DNA from: Corticimicrobacter populi
GTDB lineage: Bacteria > Pseudomonadota > Gammaproteobacteria > Burkholderiales > Burkholderiaceae_B
DNA length: 64,000 bases
NCBI RefSeq assembly: GCF_003123725.1
Contig: NZ_QETA01000003.1
Location: 310,001-374,000, forward strand
Direction: 5' to 3'
The notes under the pieces are model-generated. The model had not been told where the DNA came from. It saw nothing but the letters and a program-made list of their open reading frames with translations, and made no database searches. Numbering within the stretch: the stretch's first letter is position 1; each line of letters opens with the position of its first letter. Positions 16,261 through 23,933 of the stretch are shown here, piece by piece. The position numbers and the translations under genes are program-made.

Positions 16261-16934
16261 TGATGCCGCTGCGCCTAACGGTGATCGGCGACCTCGAACG
16301 GCCTGACCACCGCTACATCCCACCCGACGCCCAATGCTATTTCTGGGGCGAATACACTCCCTACGAACATACCCAGGGCAAACGCTGGGACTACTCCCCC
16401 ACGAACCGCCTCATCACCAACTTCAAGAAAGGCCTCGAACACCAGGGCAGACTAGGCTGGCAATACAAGCAGCAAGCTATCCAACAAGTTGCACAGGCTT
16501 TTGCGGGCTTCTGGAAGTGGGCTGAAATACATCAGAACTACCGCTTGGCTCTGATTCCGGTTCCTCCCTCCAAGGCTCGCGGCAACCCCATGTACGATGC
16601 TCGGATGCTGGCCATGCTTCAGCAGCTTGCGCATCATGCAGACGTTGCTCTAGATATCCGGGACTGCTTGAGCTTCAGCGGTGTTCACGCTGCCAGTCAT
16701 GAAGGCCCGCAGCGCCCCTCTCCCGACGAGCTCTATGCCGCACTGAACTTCGATCCAGCCAGTGGGCGGCAACATGAACCGCCGGGCGTGCTCTTCGTCT
16801 TCGACGATATGCTCACCACGGGCGCTCATTATGTCGCCGTGACCAGCAAACTGGCTGAGGTCTATCCTGGTGCGCAAATGGTGGGACATTTCATTGCCAG
16901 GCGGATTATTCCGCATCCGTTTGCCGGCCCTTAA
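16257..16934 (+). CDS. ComF-like phosphoribosyltransferase domain protein
   Basis: 225-residue protein. The C-terminal half carries a PRPP-binding loop, VFDDMLTTGAHY with DD at residues 183-184, preceded by a beta strand GVLFV, as in type I phosphoribosyltransferases and ComF. Upstream, LALIPVPPSKARGNPMYDARM resembles the ComF strand with a Pro-rich loop. The N-terminal 60 residues contain CYFWGEYTPYEHT and no recognised domain. It overlaps the dprA-like stop by four bases and precedes the large NTPase gene by 34 bases, so the three are surely co-translated. In known competence systems ComF and DprA act together on incoming single-stranded DNA; here the pairing is carried by an island. Confidence 0.8.
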   Translation: MMMPLRLTVIGDLERPDHRYIPPDAQCYFWGEYTPYEHTQGKRWDYSPTNRLITNFKKGLEHQGRLGWQYKQQAIQQVAQAFAGFWKWAEIHQNYRLALIPVPPSKARGNPMYDARMLAMLQQLAHHADVALDIRDCLSFSGVHAASHEGPQRPSPDELYAALNFDPASGRQHEPPGVLFVFDDMLTTGAHYVAVTSKLAEVYPGAQMVGHFIARRIIPHPFAGP

Positions 16935-16968
16935 TGGCCTGAACGCACTTAGGAACGCCGCCCCTATC

Positions 16969-19900
16969 ATGATGAACGTGCACCCCATAGAGCCCAATCC
17001 ACCTGCCGACGACTATTTCCCTCGGCGGCTCCTGCTCACGAATGGGAAAGAGCGAGGTTCAATCATTAACGACATGGTTTTACTGGCTATCGATGGTCCC
17101 AAAGTCTTGCTCGGCGAACCAGGGATGGGTAAAAGCACATTGATGGACGAACTCGCTCGCCAGCTCGACACGACTTCAATCACCGCAATGCGTCTCATCA
17201 ACGCGCAAAACCCGGTGAAGTTTATGTCCTCAGGCAAGCCTCTTCTTATAGATGGACTGGATGAAGCCATGTCCAGACGAGAAGGTGACGCCGTAGATCG
17301 CGTACTGGAACGCCTAGACGATATTGGTGCCGTCGACTTCATCCTCTCCTGCCGGGTACGAGACTGGCAAGAACGAACCGCGATCAACCTGAAAAGAATC
17401 TGCAAAACCACTCCAACCTTTTTCAAGATAGAGGCACTCAACCAAGCTGACGCTCGAAAGTTTTTGCAGGCCCGCTTTGTGAATCTCGATGCAGACCAGG
17501 TTCTTGAACACCTCGATAACCATGGGCTCGAAGACTTGTATGGCAATCCGTTGACTCTTGGCCTGATGGGCCAAGTCGCAGACCATACAGCACAACTGCC
17601 TGGAACTCGTGCCGAATTGTTCGAGCGGGTCTGTGATCTGATTTGGCAAGAATACGGCCCAGACCGTCAAGACAGCGCCATTGCGCTCCTCAGCAAAGAA
17701 AGCGCACTATCCGCTGCTGGTGCAATTATGGCGGGCTCACTGCTAGCAGGTGCTGGCACGATTATCCAAATGGGCACGGCACTTCAAGAAGGAGACATTC
17801 GTCTTGCTGATCTTCAGACACTTCCTGGCGCTGAAGCTGCAAGGACTATCATTGCTTCAAAACTATTCCACAACGTCGACGTGGGTCGCGTACGGCCCGT
17901 TCACCGCGTTATCGCGGAATTTCTAGGTGCCCGCTGGCTCGCCGACCACACACAAGATAGACGTTCACAGCGTCGCCTGCTGGCTCAACTACATAGCGGC
18001 GGTGCGGTTCCCGCCAGTTTGCGCGGTCTACATGCGTGGCTCGCGTTTCACAGCTTGACTCTATCAAGGGCAATAATCCAAGCAGACCCATTTGGAATTC
18101 TCCTGTATGGAGATACTGCGTCGCTCACCAGCGAGCAAGCTGACCATCTATTCGAATCGCTAAAGAATTTTGCAGAAACTGATCCATACTTCAGACACCA
18201 CGATAGAGGTGGATATTCCGCTGCCAGCCTGATACATCCTAGCTTACTTCCAAAAATCAAGGCTGTCATTGAGTCCATAACCAGCAATAGCCATCTGCGA
18301 AGTCTACTGATAGAAGGCTTAGAGAATACACCGCTCGCACGCAACCTTGCCGAAACGTTGGAAGCTATCGTGCTCTCGACAGACCGGTTTTACCATGAGC
18401 GTAGTGCAGCGGCCAATGCACTGCTGCCTCATCGAGACCGAAGTTGGTGGCAAAAGACCGTTTCCGCCCTTCACGATCAGTCGACGGAAGATTCGGTTCG
18501 GCTAGCGCAACATATCATCGAAATTATTGATTGCGATGTACCCGATGAGCTACTTGCAGCTACGCTACTCGCCGAAATAGGGGTAACTCTCTGCCCATAT
18601 CCAAGGGAAAAGAAAACCAGAGTTATTCCCTATTTCAAAGGCATTGAATCCTCCCTACGTGTAGAACGAATACCTAAAATCCTAGACCTCCTCTGCCACT
18701 ATGCACGCCCTGTTGATGAATACAACTGGGAGACTAATGCCGACCTAAGTGCATTGGTCGCATCTCTGCTAACTGGAGCGCTAGAAGAAGATCATCTCAC
18801 CGCTGAAGATGCCCCCCGGCTCTGGCTGTGGCTAGAAGTATCTAGAGAGGCCCATCATTATGGTCATGAAAATGCGCAACGACTACGAGCTCTACTTGAT
18901 GGCCATGATGATCTGCGGCGTGCTATTCAGCGATATGGCCTCGATGAAGCATCAGCCCAGTCCCATGTCGGACATTTAAGATATGAACTCGGTCTGCGAA
19001 TGATAGATTTCTCAGGCCGTTCCGCAGATGCAGCATATTTTTTGAGAGAACTTGAAGGTGCCGATAATACAGATCCCCTTCTACGGCAAAAATGGTGCGA
19101 CCTGATGAGTCTTGCCGTCACCCAAGATGGCTTCAGTTCTGATGTCCGTGATGCCAGTCGGCTCTTTCAATCCGATGATCAGGAACTTGAAGCGTTCGTT
19201 TACCAGATCGAAAATCCCGCCATACCGGCGTGGCAAGAAGAGGAAAACCAACGAGCTGCCCAACGAAAAGCCGAAAGAGTAAAAGCTAGGATAGACCGTT
19301 GCAACCACTACCAGCGCCATCGCGATGAACTGCAAGCAGGAGATCTGAGGTTTGTAGTTAACCTCTCAATAGCCTACCTGGGGCTGAATCTAGGGAAAGA
19401 CGGCGATACCACACCGAGAGAACGCCTCGTAGCGCTACTTAATGATGAACTCGCCACCGATGCCATAGCAGGCTTTGAGGCCGTGCTGCATCGTAGCGAT
19501 ATTCCGACCTCGAAAGACGTGGCGGACAGCTTTGCGCAACAGACACGATGGAACTATTGTTTCGCAATCTTGGCTGGCATGCTGGCTCGTCTACGTGCGG
19601 GGCGGGATTTATCGGACCTTCCGGCCGACCTGCAAGCAACCGGACTCCTGCTTTGCTATGATGGTCTCTTCGCCAATGACGTCGGCGATCTACCCCTGCT
19701 TCAGGAATCGCTTGAGCCTCTTGTCTTACGCACCGCCGCTGCTCGGCAACAATTTGCACGTCTTTGGATCGAACCTGGACTAGTAGCAAAGGATAAGCAT
19801 GTCTCGGGCCTATACACGTTGACTCGAAATGATGCATGGAGAGAAACCGCTATTACACTAGCACCTGAGTGGCTAACGACACACCAAAACCTTCCTGAAA

Positions 19901-21078
19901 CTGTCGAAATTGAACTGGTAGACTTCTTGGTAAGATCTGGAAGCTATTCAGCGTTGGCAAACTTAGTTAATGCCTCTACCACAGTTGTGTGGGAAAGTGA
20001 AGAACGCAAGCTTACGCGGCTAGCAATAAAATTCATAGTGGATTTCGACGATACACAAACTGACTTCGTCGGAATTGGTGCTCGACGTCCTGAATTCATT
20101 TGGCATCTGCGAAACCGACTTCAGTTTGAACGTGGCAATGCCATGCCTCAGGTTAGCGTGCATCAAGCCAAATGGATCATTTCAGAATTCCGTACTCAGT
20201 GGCCATACGCGACGCTCATCGGCTCCGGATCAGGCAACACCAATCCGTACGACGCAACTGATTTTCTACGTGCAATGATAGCCAGGCTTTCCGACGACAC
20301 TTCCTCAGAAGCTAGTGAAGCAATGCAAGCGCTAACCGCAGGACCACTAGACACTTATAGCGATTTCATACGACATATGTCGGCGGAACAACGGCAGAAG
20401 CAGGCCGAGGAAGCATTCTCTCCCCTATTGCCGGAAGATCTCAAAGGCTTGCTTGCTCATGGTTCACCTACCAATTCCGAGGACCTCAAGTCAATCATCC
20501 TCGACGAGATGGCAATAATCCAACGTCAACTCCTGGGTGACGACATAGATCGAGCTCGGATATTTTGGACAGACACCGGTTTCCCTTATGACGAAAACAC
20601 CTGCCGTGATCGCTTGACGCTAATGCTGACCTCAGTATTGGAGCAGTATGGCATTCAAAGAATCACTGAGGCGGATATGCCAAAAAGCAAGCGTGCCGAT
20701 CTTGCGTTCGCATATGGTCAGTTCCAGCTCCCTATGGAAGTCAAAGGCCAATGGCATCCAGAGGTTTGGACAGCGGCATCTACGCAACTTGATGCAAACT
20801 ATCTTATCGATTGGCGTTCTGAACAACGCGGAATATATTGCGTACTCTGGTTTGGAGACGTCCCAACCTCATCACGCAGACGTTTAACTCCCCCTCCAGA
20901 TGAGCAACAGGCGCCGCAATCGGCAGAGGAAATGCGTACGATGCTCATAGAACGCATTCCGGTATCACGACGTTCCTTCATAGATGTGGTGGTCTTAGAT
21001 CTCAGCGCGGGGAGGCACAATAAAGAACCCGCTCGCATCCTCGAAAAACAGAAAGGGCAACGTAGCCAGCATGAATAA
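16969..21078 (+). CDS. NACHT/STAND-like NTPase with C-terminal PD-(D/E)XK nuclease
   Basis: 1369-residue protein. Walker A GEPGMGKST is at residues 49-57 and a NACHT-type Walker B LLIDGLDEA at about 92-100, followed by sensor-like SCRVRDW and a helical NACHT lid (NPLTLGLMGQVAD). About 1,000 residues of Leu/Ala-rich helical repeat-like sequence follow. The last 130 residues contain RADLAF (Asp1244), EVKGQ (Glu1257, Lys1259), then WTAASTQL and a hydrophobic strand GIYCVLWFG, the pattern of a PD-(D/E)XK nuclease. The ATG at 16969 is preferred over a GTG at 16870 that overlaps the PRTase. It resembles prokaryotic STAND defence NTPases, but with the effector at the C-terminus. Codon use is less GC-rich than the core genome. 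Confidence 0.85.
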   Translation: MMNVHPIEPNPPADDYFPRRLLLTNGKERGSIINDMVLLAIDGPKVLLGEPGMGKSTLMDELARQLDTTSITAMRLINAQNPVKFMSSGKPLLIDGLDEAMSRREGDAVDRVLERLDDIGAVDFILSCRVRDWQERTAINLKRICKTTPTFFKIEALNQADARKFLQARFVNLDADQVLEHLDNHGLEDLYGNPLTLGLMGQVADHTAQLPGTRAELFERVCDLIWQEYGPDRQDSAIALLSKESALSAAGAIMAGSLLAGAGTIIQMGTALQEGDIRLADLQTLPGAEAARTIIASKLFHNVDVGRVRPVHRVIAEFLGARWLADHTQDRRSQRRLLAQLHSGGAVPASLRGLHAWLAFHSLTLSRAIIQADPFGILLYGDTASLTSEQADHLFESLKNFAETDPYFRHHDRGGYSAASLIHPSLLPKIKAVIESITSNSHLRSLLIEGLENTPLARNLAETLEAIVLSTDRFYHERSAAANALLPHRDRSWWQKTVSALHDQSTEDSVRLAQHIIEIIDCDVPDELLAATLLAEIGVTLCPYPREKKTRVIPYFKGIESSLRVERIPKILDLLCHYARPVDEYNWETNADLSALVASLLTGALEEDHLTAEDAPRLWLWLEVSREAHHYGHENAQRLRALLDGHDDLRRAIQRYGLDEASAQSHVGHLRYELGLRMIDFSGRSADAAYFLRELEGADNTDPLLRQKWCDLMSLAVTQDGFSSDVRDASRLFQSDDQELEAFVYQIENPAIPAWQEEENQRAAQRKAERVKARIDRCNHYQRHRDELQAGDLRFVVNLSIAYLGLNLGKDGDTTPRERLVALLNDELATDAIAGFEAVLHRSDIPTSKDVADSFAQQTRWNYCFAILAGMLARLRAGRDLSDLPADLQATGLLLCYDGLFANDVGDLPLLQESLEPLVLRTAAARQQFARLWIEPGLVAKDKHVSGLYTLTRNDAWRETAITLAPEWLTTHQNLPETVEIELVDFLVRSGSYSALANLVNASTTVVWESEERKLTRLAIKFIVDFDDTQTDFVGIGARRPEFIWHLRNRLQFERGNAMPQVSVHQAKWIISEFRTQWPYATLIGSGSGNTNPYDATDFLRAMIARLSDDTSSEASEAMQALTAGPLDTYSDFIRHMSAEQRQKQAEEAFSPLLPEDLKGLLAHGSPTNSEDLKSIILDEMAIIQRQLLGDDIDRARIFWTDTGFPYDENTCRDRLTLMLTSVLEQYGIQRITEADMPKSKRADLAFAYGQFQLPMEVKGQWHPEVWTAASTQLDANYLIDWRSEQRGIYCVLWFGDVPTSSRRRLTPPPDEQQAPQSAEEMRTMLIERIPVSRRSFIDVVVLDLSAGRHNKEPARILEKQKGQRSQHE

Positions 21079-21148
21079 CAAGGAAACCAAGATTGGCCTC
21101 TGCTTATAAACCAGACTGCTTCATTCGCCCCGTAGCAGTAGTCTTTTT

Positions 21149-21781
21149 ATGACCTTCTGTCCTGATGTGTCAGCAGTTCCACCCGTCGCCCCAAGGCCCT
21201 TCATGATCGAAGTCGCGTGGAAGTACTGCCGCGCCGGCCTGGCTGACGCCGAACGGAATGGTCTGGACATGGCGACCCAGGCGCTCGGCACATTGGCCAT
21301 TGAGATCGTTCTCAAAAGCTACAACGCCGTCGTCACCGCAAATCACGGCACTCTCGATGAGCGGTACGCATTCGATAGGAACGCATTGCTGCAGACCGTG
21401 AGTGCGGATGGCACGGCGAAATCTAGCAAAGCTTCGCGCAAAAGCCGCTCCATAGACCAGCACAACCTGCGGCACTTGGTCGACGCCCTGCCCGCTGCCA
21501 TCAAAGCCTACCTGCTGAATGAGGTCGATGACGACAACATCTCCAAGCATCAGGACGCATTCAAACAGTGTCGGTACTACTACGAGCAGACAGTCCCTGC
21601 CAACTACGATGACACGATGATTCGGCTAGCGGTTGCCCTGATTTGCAAGACCGTTTATCTGTATCAACAGCAAGGCTGCACGGATCCGTTCATCCTAACG
21701 TTCGACGTGAATGGGCTGTATAGGCGTCACGTCCAACCTGTGCTCGGCGTGTGGCTTAGCGCTGCTGGCAAGTTCGCCTGA
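21149..21781 (+). CDS. HEPN-like helical protein downstream of the NTPase
   Basis: 210-residue, mostly helical protein. The segment TLAIEIVLKSYN (about 48-59) looks like the HEPN helix with AIELLLK, and HNLRHLVDALP followed by KHQDAFKQCRYYYEQ is like the conserved second half of HEPN domains (His, then RY-x-YE). A canonical R-x4-6-H RNase motif is not clear, so activity is uncertain. An alternative start at 21203 has a better AAGG site; 21149 is kept because nothing excludes it. It lies 70 bases after the NTPase gene in the same direction and may be a fourth member of the cassette. Confidence 0.55.
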   Translation: MTFCPDVSAVPPVAPRPFMIEVAWKYCRAGLADAERNGLDMATQALGTLAIEIVLKSYNAVVTANHGTLDERYAFDRNALLQTVSADGTAKSSKASRKSRSIDQHNLRHLVDALPAAIKAYLLNEVDDDNISKHQDAFKQCRYYYEQTVPANYDDTMIRLAVALICKTVYLYQQQGCTDPFILTFDVNGLYRRHVQPVLGVWLSAAGKFA

Positions 21782-21805
21782 ATATCTGCCTTTGATGTTT
21801 CAAGA

Positions 21806-22396
21806 CTACTCTAGGCCTTTGGCCGCCCGTTTTGGGCGGGTCATCGGTGCCGCAACTGCTGCAAGGTGGAAGAATCGTTGATCTGCTTCCGTCAGAGGAT
21901 CCCCATGGAAAAGCTTCTCAATCAGATCAAGCAAATCTGACGTCACACCGTACTCGATTCCTGCATCCTGCATACGGCTGATCTCGGCGGCATCCTCATC
22001 TTCTATGCGCATGGCGCTACGAGACACGGAAACATTCGCAAGCGACTCACGAATACCCTCCTGAACGTAGCTCAAGAACTGAGCGACCTCTTCGTCAAGC
22101 CCTGTATTGGGTACGGCTAACTCCATCAGCACGGCCAAGGCATTCCGGAACCACTGAGTATCCGTTCCCGCAGGAGGAATGGCGTGGACATGCGCGATGT
22201 AGCGAACTGCTTGTGCAATGACTACATCAGTCTCTCGCTGCTTTCGGACAAAATCCTGGTGTTCCTCCGCGATAGCCAGAAACTTCCCTGCCAACGTTTC
22301 TACGACATCACTGGAAGCTGCCCCGTTTTGCCATAGAACCCGCCTGGCAACCTCCTTACACGCATTGAATAGATCAATCTCAACCGATGCAGCCAT
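21806..22396 (-). CDS. hypothetical helical protein
   Basis: 196-residue protein of unknown function, convergent with the HEPN-like gene across 24 bases. The sequence is Ala/Glu-rich and helical (FNACKEVARRVLWQ, KFLAIAEEHQDFVRKQRETDVVIAQAVRYIAHVH, DEEVAQFLSYVQEGIRESLANVSVSRSAM) with a Pro/Arg/Lys-rich C-terminus. No domain is recognised. The ATG at 22396 has a GGGGATGG sequence upstream; an upstream TTG is rejected. Confidence 0.6.
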   Translation of the reverse strand: MAASVEIDLFNACKEVARRVLWQNGAASSDVVETLAGKFLAIAEEHQDFVRKQRETDVVIAQAVRYIAHVHAIPPAGTDTQWFRNALAVLMELAVPNTGLDEEVAQFLSYVQEGIRESLANVSVSRSAMRIEDEDAAEISRMQDAGIEYGVTSDLLDLIEKLFHGDPLTEADQRFFHLAAVAAPMTRPKRAAKGLE

Positions 22397-22617
22397 GCTC
22401 TGCCATCCCCGCAATATCTATTAAGGGTCTGACAACGCAGACCTAGAAGACATGAGTTTATCGGAATCCGCACTATGAGCCTCCCCTTTTGCTCAAAAAG
22501 CCAGCCAAGACACGCGGCCTAGCATAGCCATCAAAGACTTGTCTCTGATTCTGTACCTTGCTGGAACCATATAGAAAAAATTTCAATATAATCAATAGGA
22601 TAAGTGCTTGATAAATA

Positions 22618-23499
22618 CTAGCAGTAATAGCATCCTATCCAGCGATTGCTGCGCAGCGCGTGATAGGACTGCGTATCGTGAGCCTGCCAGCGTCCTGTTT
22701 CATCCAGTTGGGTACGGCCACGATGACGCAATTCATGCCGTTTAATCGGGCAGCGGCGCTGCACGGCCCAGGTGTTGCGCGCCGTATGATCACGCGGATG
22801 CAGGAATCCATACTGGCGCTGCATGTCGCCCAGCAGGCCCAAAACACCCGGGTCACGCAGGGCAGAAAATGGTCGTACGGCATCATGCCAATCATCAGTC
22901 AGCCACTGCACAGCGGGCAGCTCTCCCGGCCAGCGCTGTTCGACATTGACGGGATGGTTGGCCGCCAGCACCGCCTGCAAGGCACTGTCGCGACTGGATC
23001 GTGCCGTGGCCAGCAACTGCTGCCTGCTGCGCGACAGTATTTCGTGCACGGCCCGCTCATGGGTGCCATAGGCCTGTGCCAGATCGGCAGGCGCACCGTC
23101 TGCGGTTCCGCCTGCCGCCGCAGCCCGGCTGCTGCGATAAGCCACTGCATGGGCAGGGCCGAACATCATGCCGATCAACGTCGCAGGAGGATTGCCGCGT
23201 CCGACCTGCCGGGCTTGCGTACTGCCCAGGCGTGCCCAGGCTGCCAGGGTGACAACATGTGCCATCGCCACCTGATGCGCCAGTTGCGTGCGATTGATAT
23301 AGGCATGGAAATTGAGCGTGCGCGCCTGCACCAGTGCCGCGCTGTAGGCCATGGCATCGGCCGTGTGCGTCAGGCGCCCTCGGGCTGCGATGACCTGGCT
23401 GCCATTGTAGAAATACACCCAGACCAGTACGCCCGCCGCCAACAGCAGCATGCCCGGGACCAGTGCCTGGCCGGACTGGCGCATACCGGGCGGCCTCAT
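22618..23499 (-). CDS. TadG-like pilus assembly protein, C-terminally truncated
   Basis: 293-residue protein with a TadE/TadG-type N-terminus: RQSGQALVPGMLLLAAGVLVWVYFYNGSQV (positively charged start, then one membrane helix at about 10-32) and the block RLTHTADAMAYSAALVQARTLNFHAYINRTQLAH typical of Burkholderiales TadG-related proteins. Those proteins are usually about twice as long. Here the frame stops abruptly after NRWIGCYYC, immediately at the edge of the AT-richer accessory region, so the 3' half was probably lost when the island inserted. It overlaps the pilin-like gene's stop by four bases and was once co-transcribed with it. Confidence 0.65.
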   Translation of the reverse strand: MRPPGMRQSGQALVPGMLLLAAGVLVWVYFYNGSQVIAARGRLTHTADAMAYSAALVQARTLNFHAYINRTQLAHQVAMAHVVTLAAWARLGSTQARQVGRGNPPATLIGMMFGPAHAVAYRSSRAAAAGGTADGAPADLAQAYGTHERAVHEILSRSRQQLLATARSSRDSALQAVLAANHPVNVEQRWPGELPAVQWLTDDWHDAVRPFSALRDPGVLGLLGDMQRQYGFLHPRDHTARNTWAVQRRCPIKRHELRHRGRTQLDETGRWQAHDTQSYHALRSNRWIGCYYC

Positions 23500-23798
23500 T
23501 GGGCACCACCCGCAGTAACGTTACCGGTAAAGGACTTGAGTGAACGCGCCTGGGTCTGGCCGGCGGCGGCCTCGGCTGCAGACTGCGCGGCCTGCGACTC
23601 GGCACTGCCATCCTCGCCGGCCAGTTCCCTGGCCATGGCAGCCGTCTGCGAACGGACTACCTGCCCAAACAACTGGTAGACCGCGATGGCCGCAATGGCA
23701 ACCAGGGCGACCACAATAATGTATTCGGTCATCCCCTGTCCGCGCTGGCGCTGCCTGCGCAAGCCCGCCCTGTACCCTGCTCCTGCCGATGTTTTCAT
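23496..23798 (-). CDS. Flp/TadE-like small pilin protein
   Basis: 100-residue protein with a class III (type IVb) pilin-like start: RQRQRGQGMTEYIIVVALVAIAAIAVYQLFG holds the G-M-T-E cleavage motif followed by a single hydrophobic helix (about residues 20-42). The C-terminal half is Ala/Gln/Ser-rich and low complexity. It resembles the short RGQ.MTEYIIV pilin-like proteins linked to Tad loci in Burkholderiales. The TadG-like gene overlaps it by four bases, but the rest of a Tad secretion system is absent from this window. Confidence 0.75.
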   Translation of the reverse strand: MKTSAGAGYRAGLRRQRQRGQGMTEYIIVVALVAIAAIAVYQLFGQVVRSQTAAMARELAGEDGSAESQAAQSAAEAAAGQTQARSLKSFTGNVTAGGAQ

Positions 23799-23849
23799 AG
23801 CCGCCTCCGACAGCGATTGAAAACACCAGTGTCGTTGCGGATCGGCGTG

Positions 23850-23878
23850 GAGCCAATTCGGACTATCCGAGTTGGCTC
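23850..23878. repeat. strong 13-bp inverted repeat downstream of the YncE-like gene
   Basis: GAGCCAATTCGGA (23850-23862) pairs with TCCGAGTTGGCTC (23866-23878) around a 3-nt loop, with one G-U pair. It lies between the yncE-like stop and the pilin-like gene. No T run follows on either strand. It may halt transcription, protect the mRNA 3' end, or be an unrelated palindrome. Confidence 0.45.
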
Positions 23879-23933
23879 AAAGTGTCACATGGGTATTGAC
23901 GGCTTCAGCCATGACCGCCCACCCCGTCTTCCA

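Larger units (their letters stand above)
13311..22617. mobile_element. probable genomic island or accessory insertion (edges approximate)
   Basis: This stretch separates the thrB neighbourhood from a truncated tadG-like gene. Its genes are mostly unknown, include an AlpA-type regulator typical of integrative elements and a large NTPase-nuclease cassette, and its base and codon use (many ATA, AGA, CTA and TTA-ending codons in the big gene) differ from the GC-rich flanks. I see no integrase, transposase, tRNA or obvious flanking direct repeat, so it may be a degraded element or a hotspot cargo. The right edge is placed at the abrupt end of the tadG-like reading frame; the left edge is only bracketed between 13311 and 14240. 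Confidence 0.55.
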
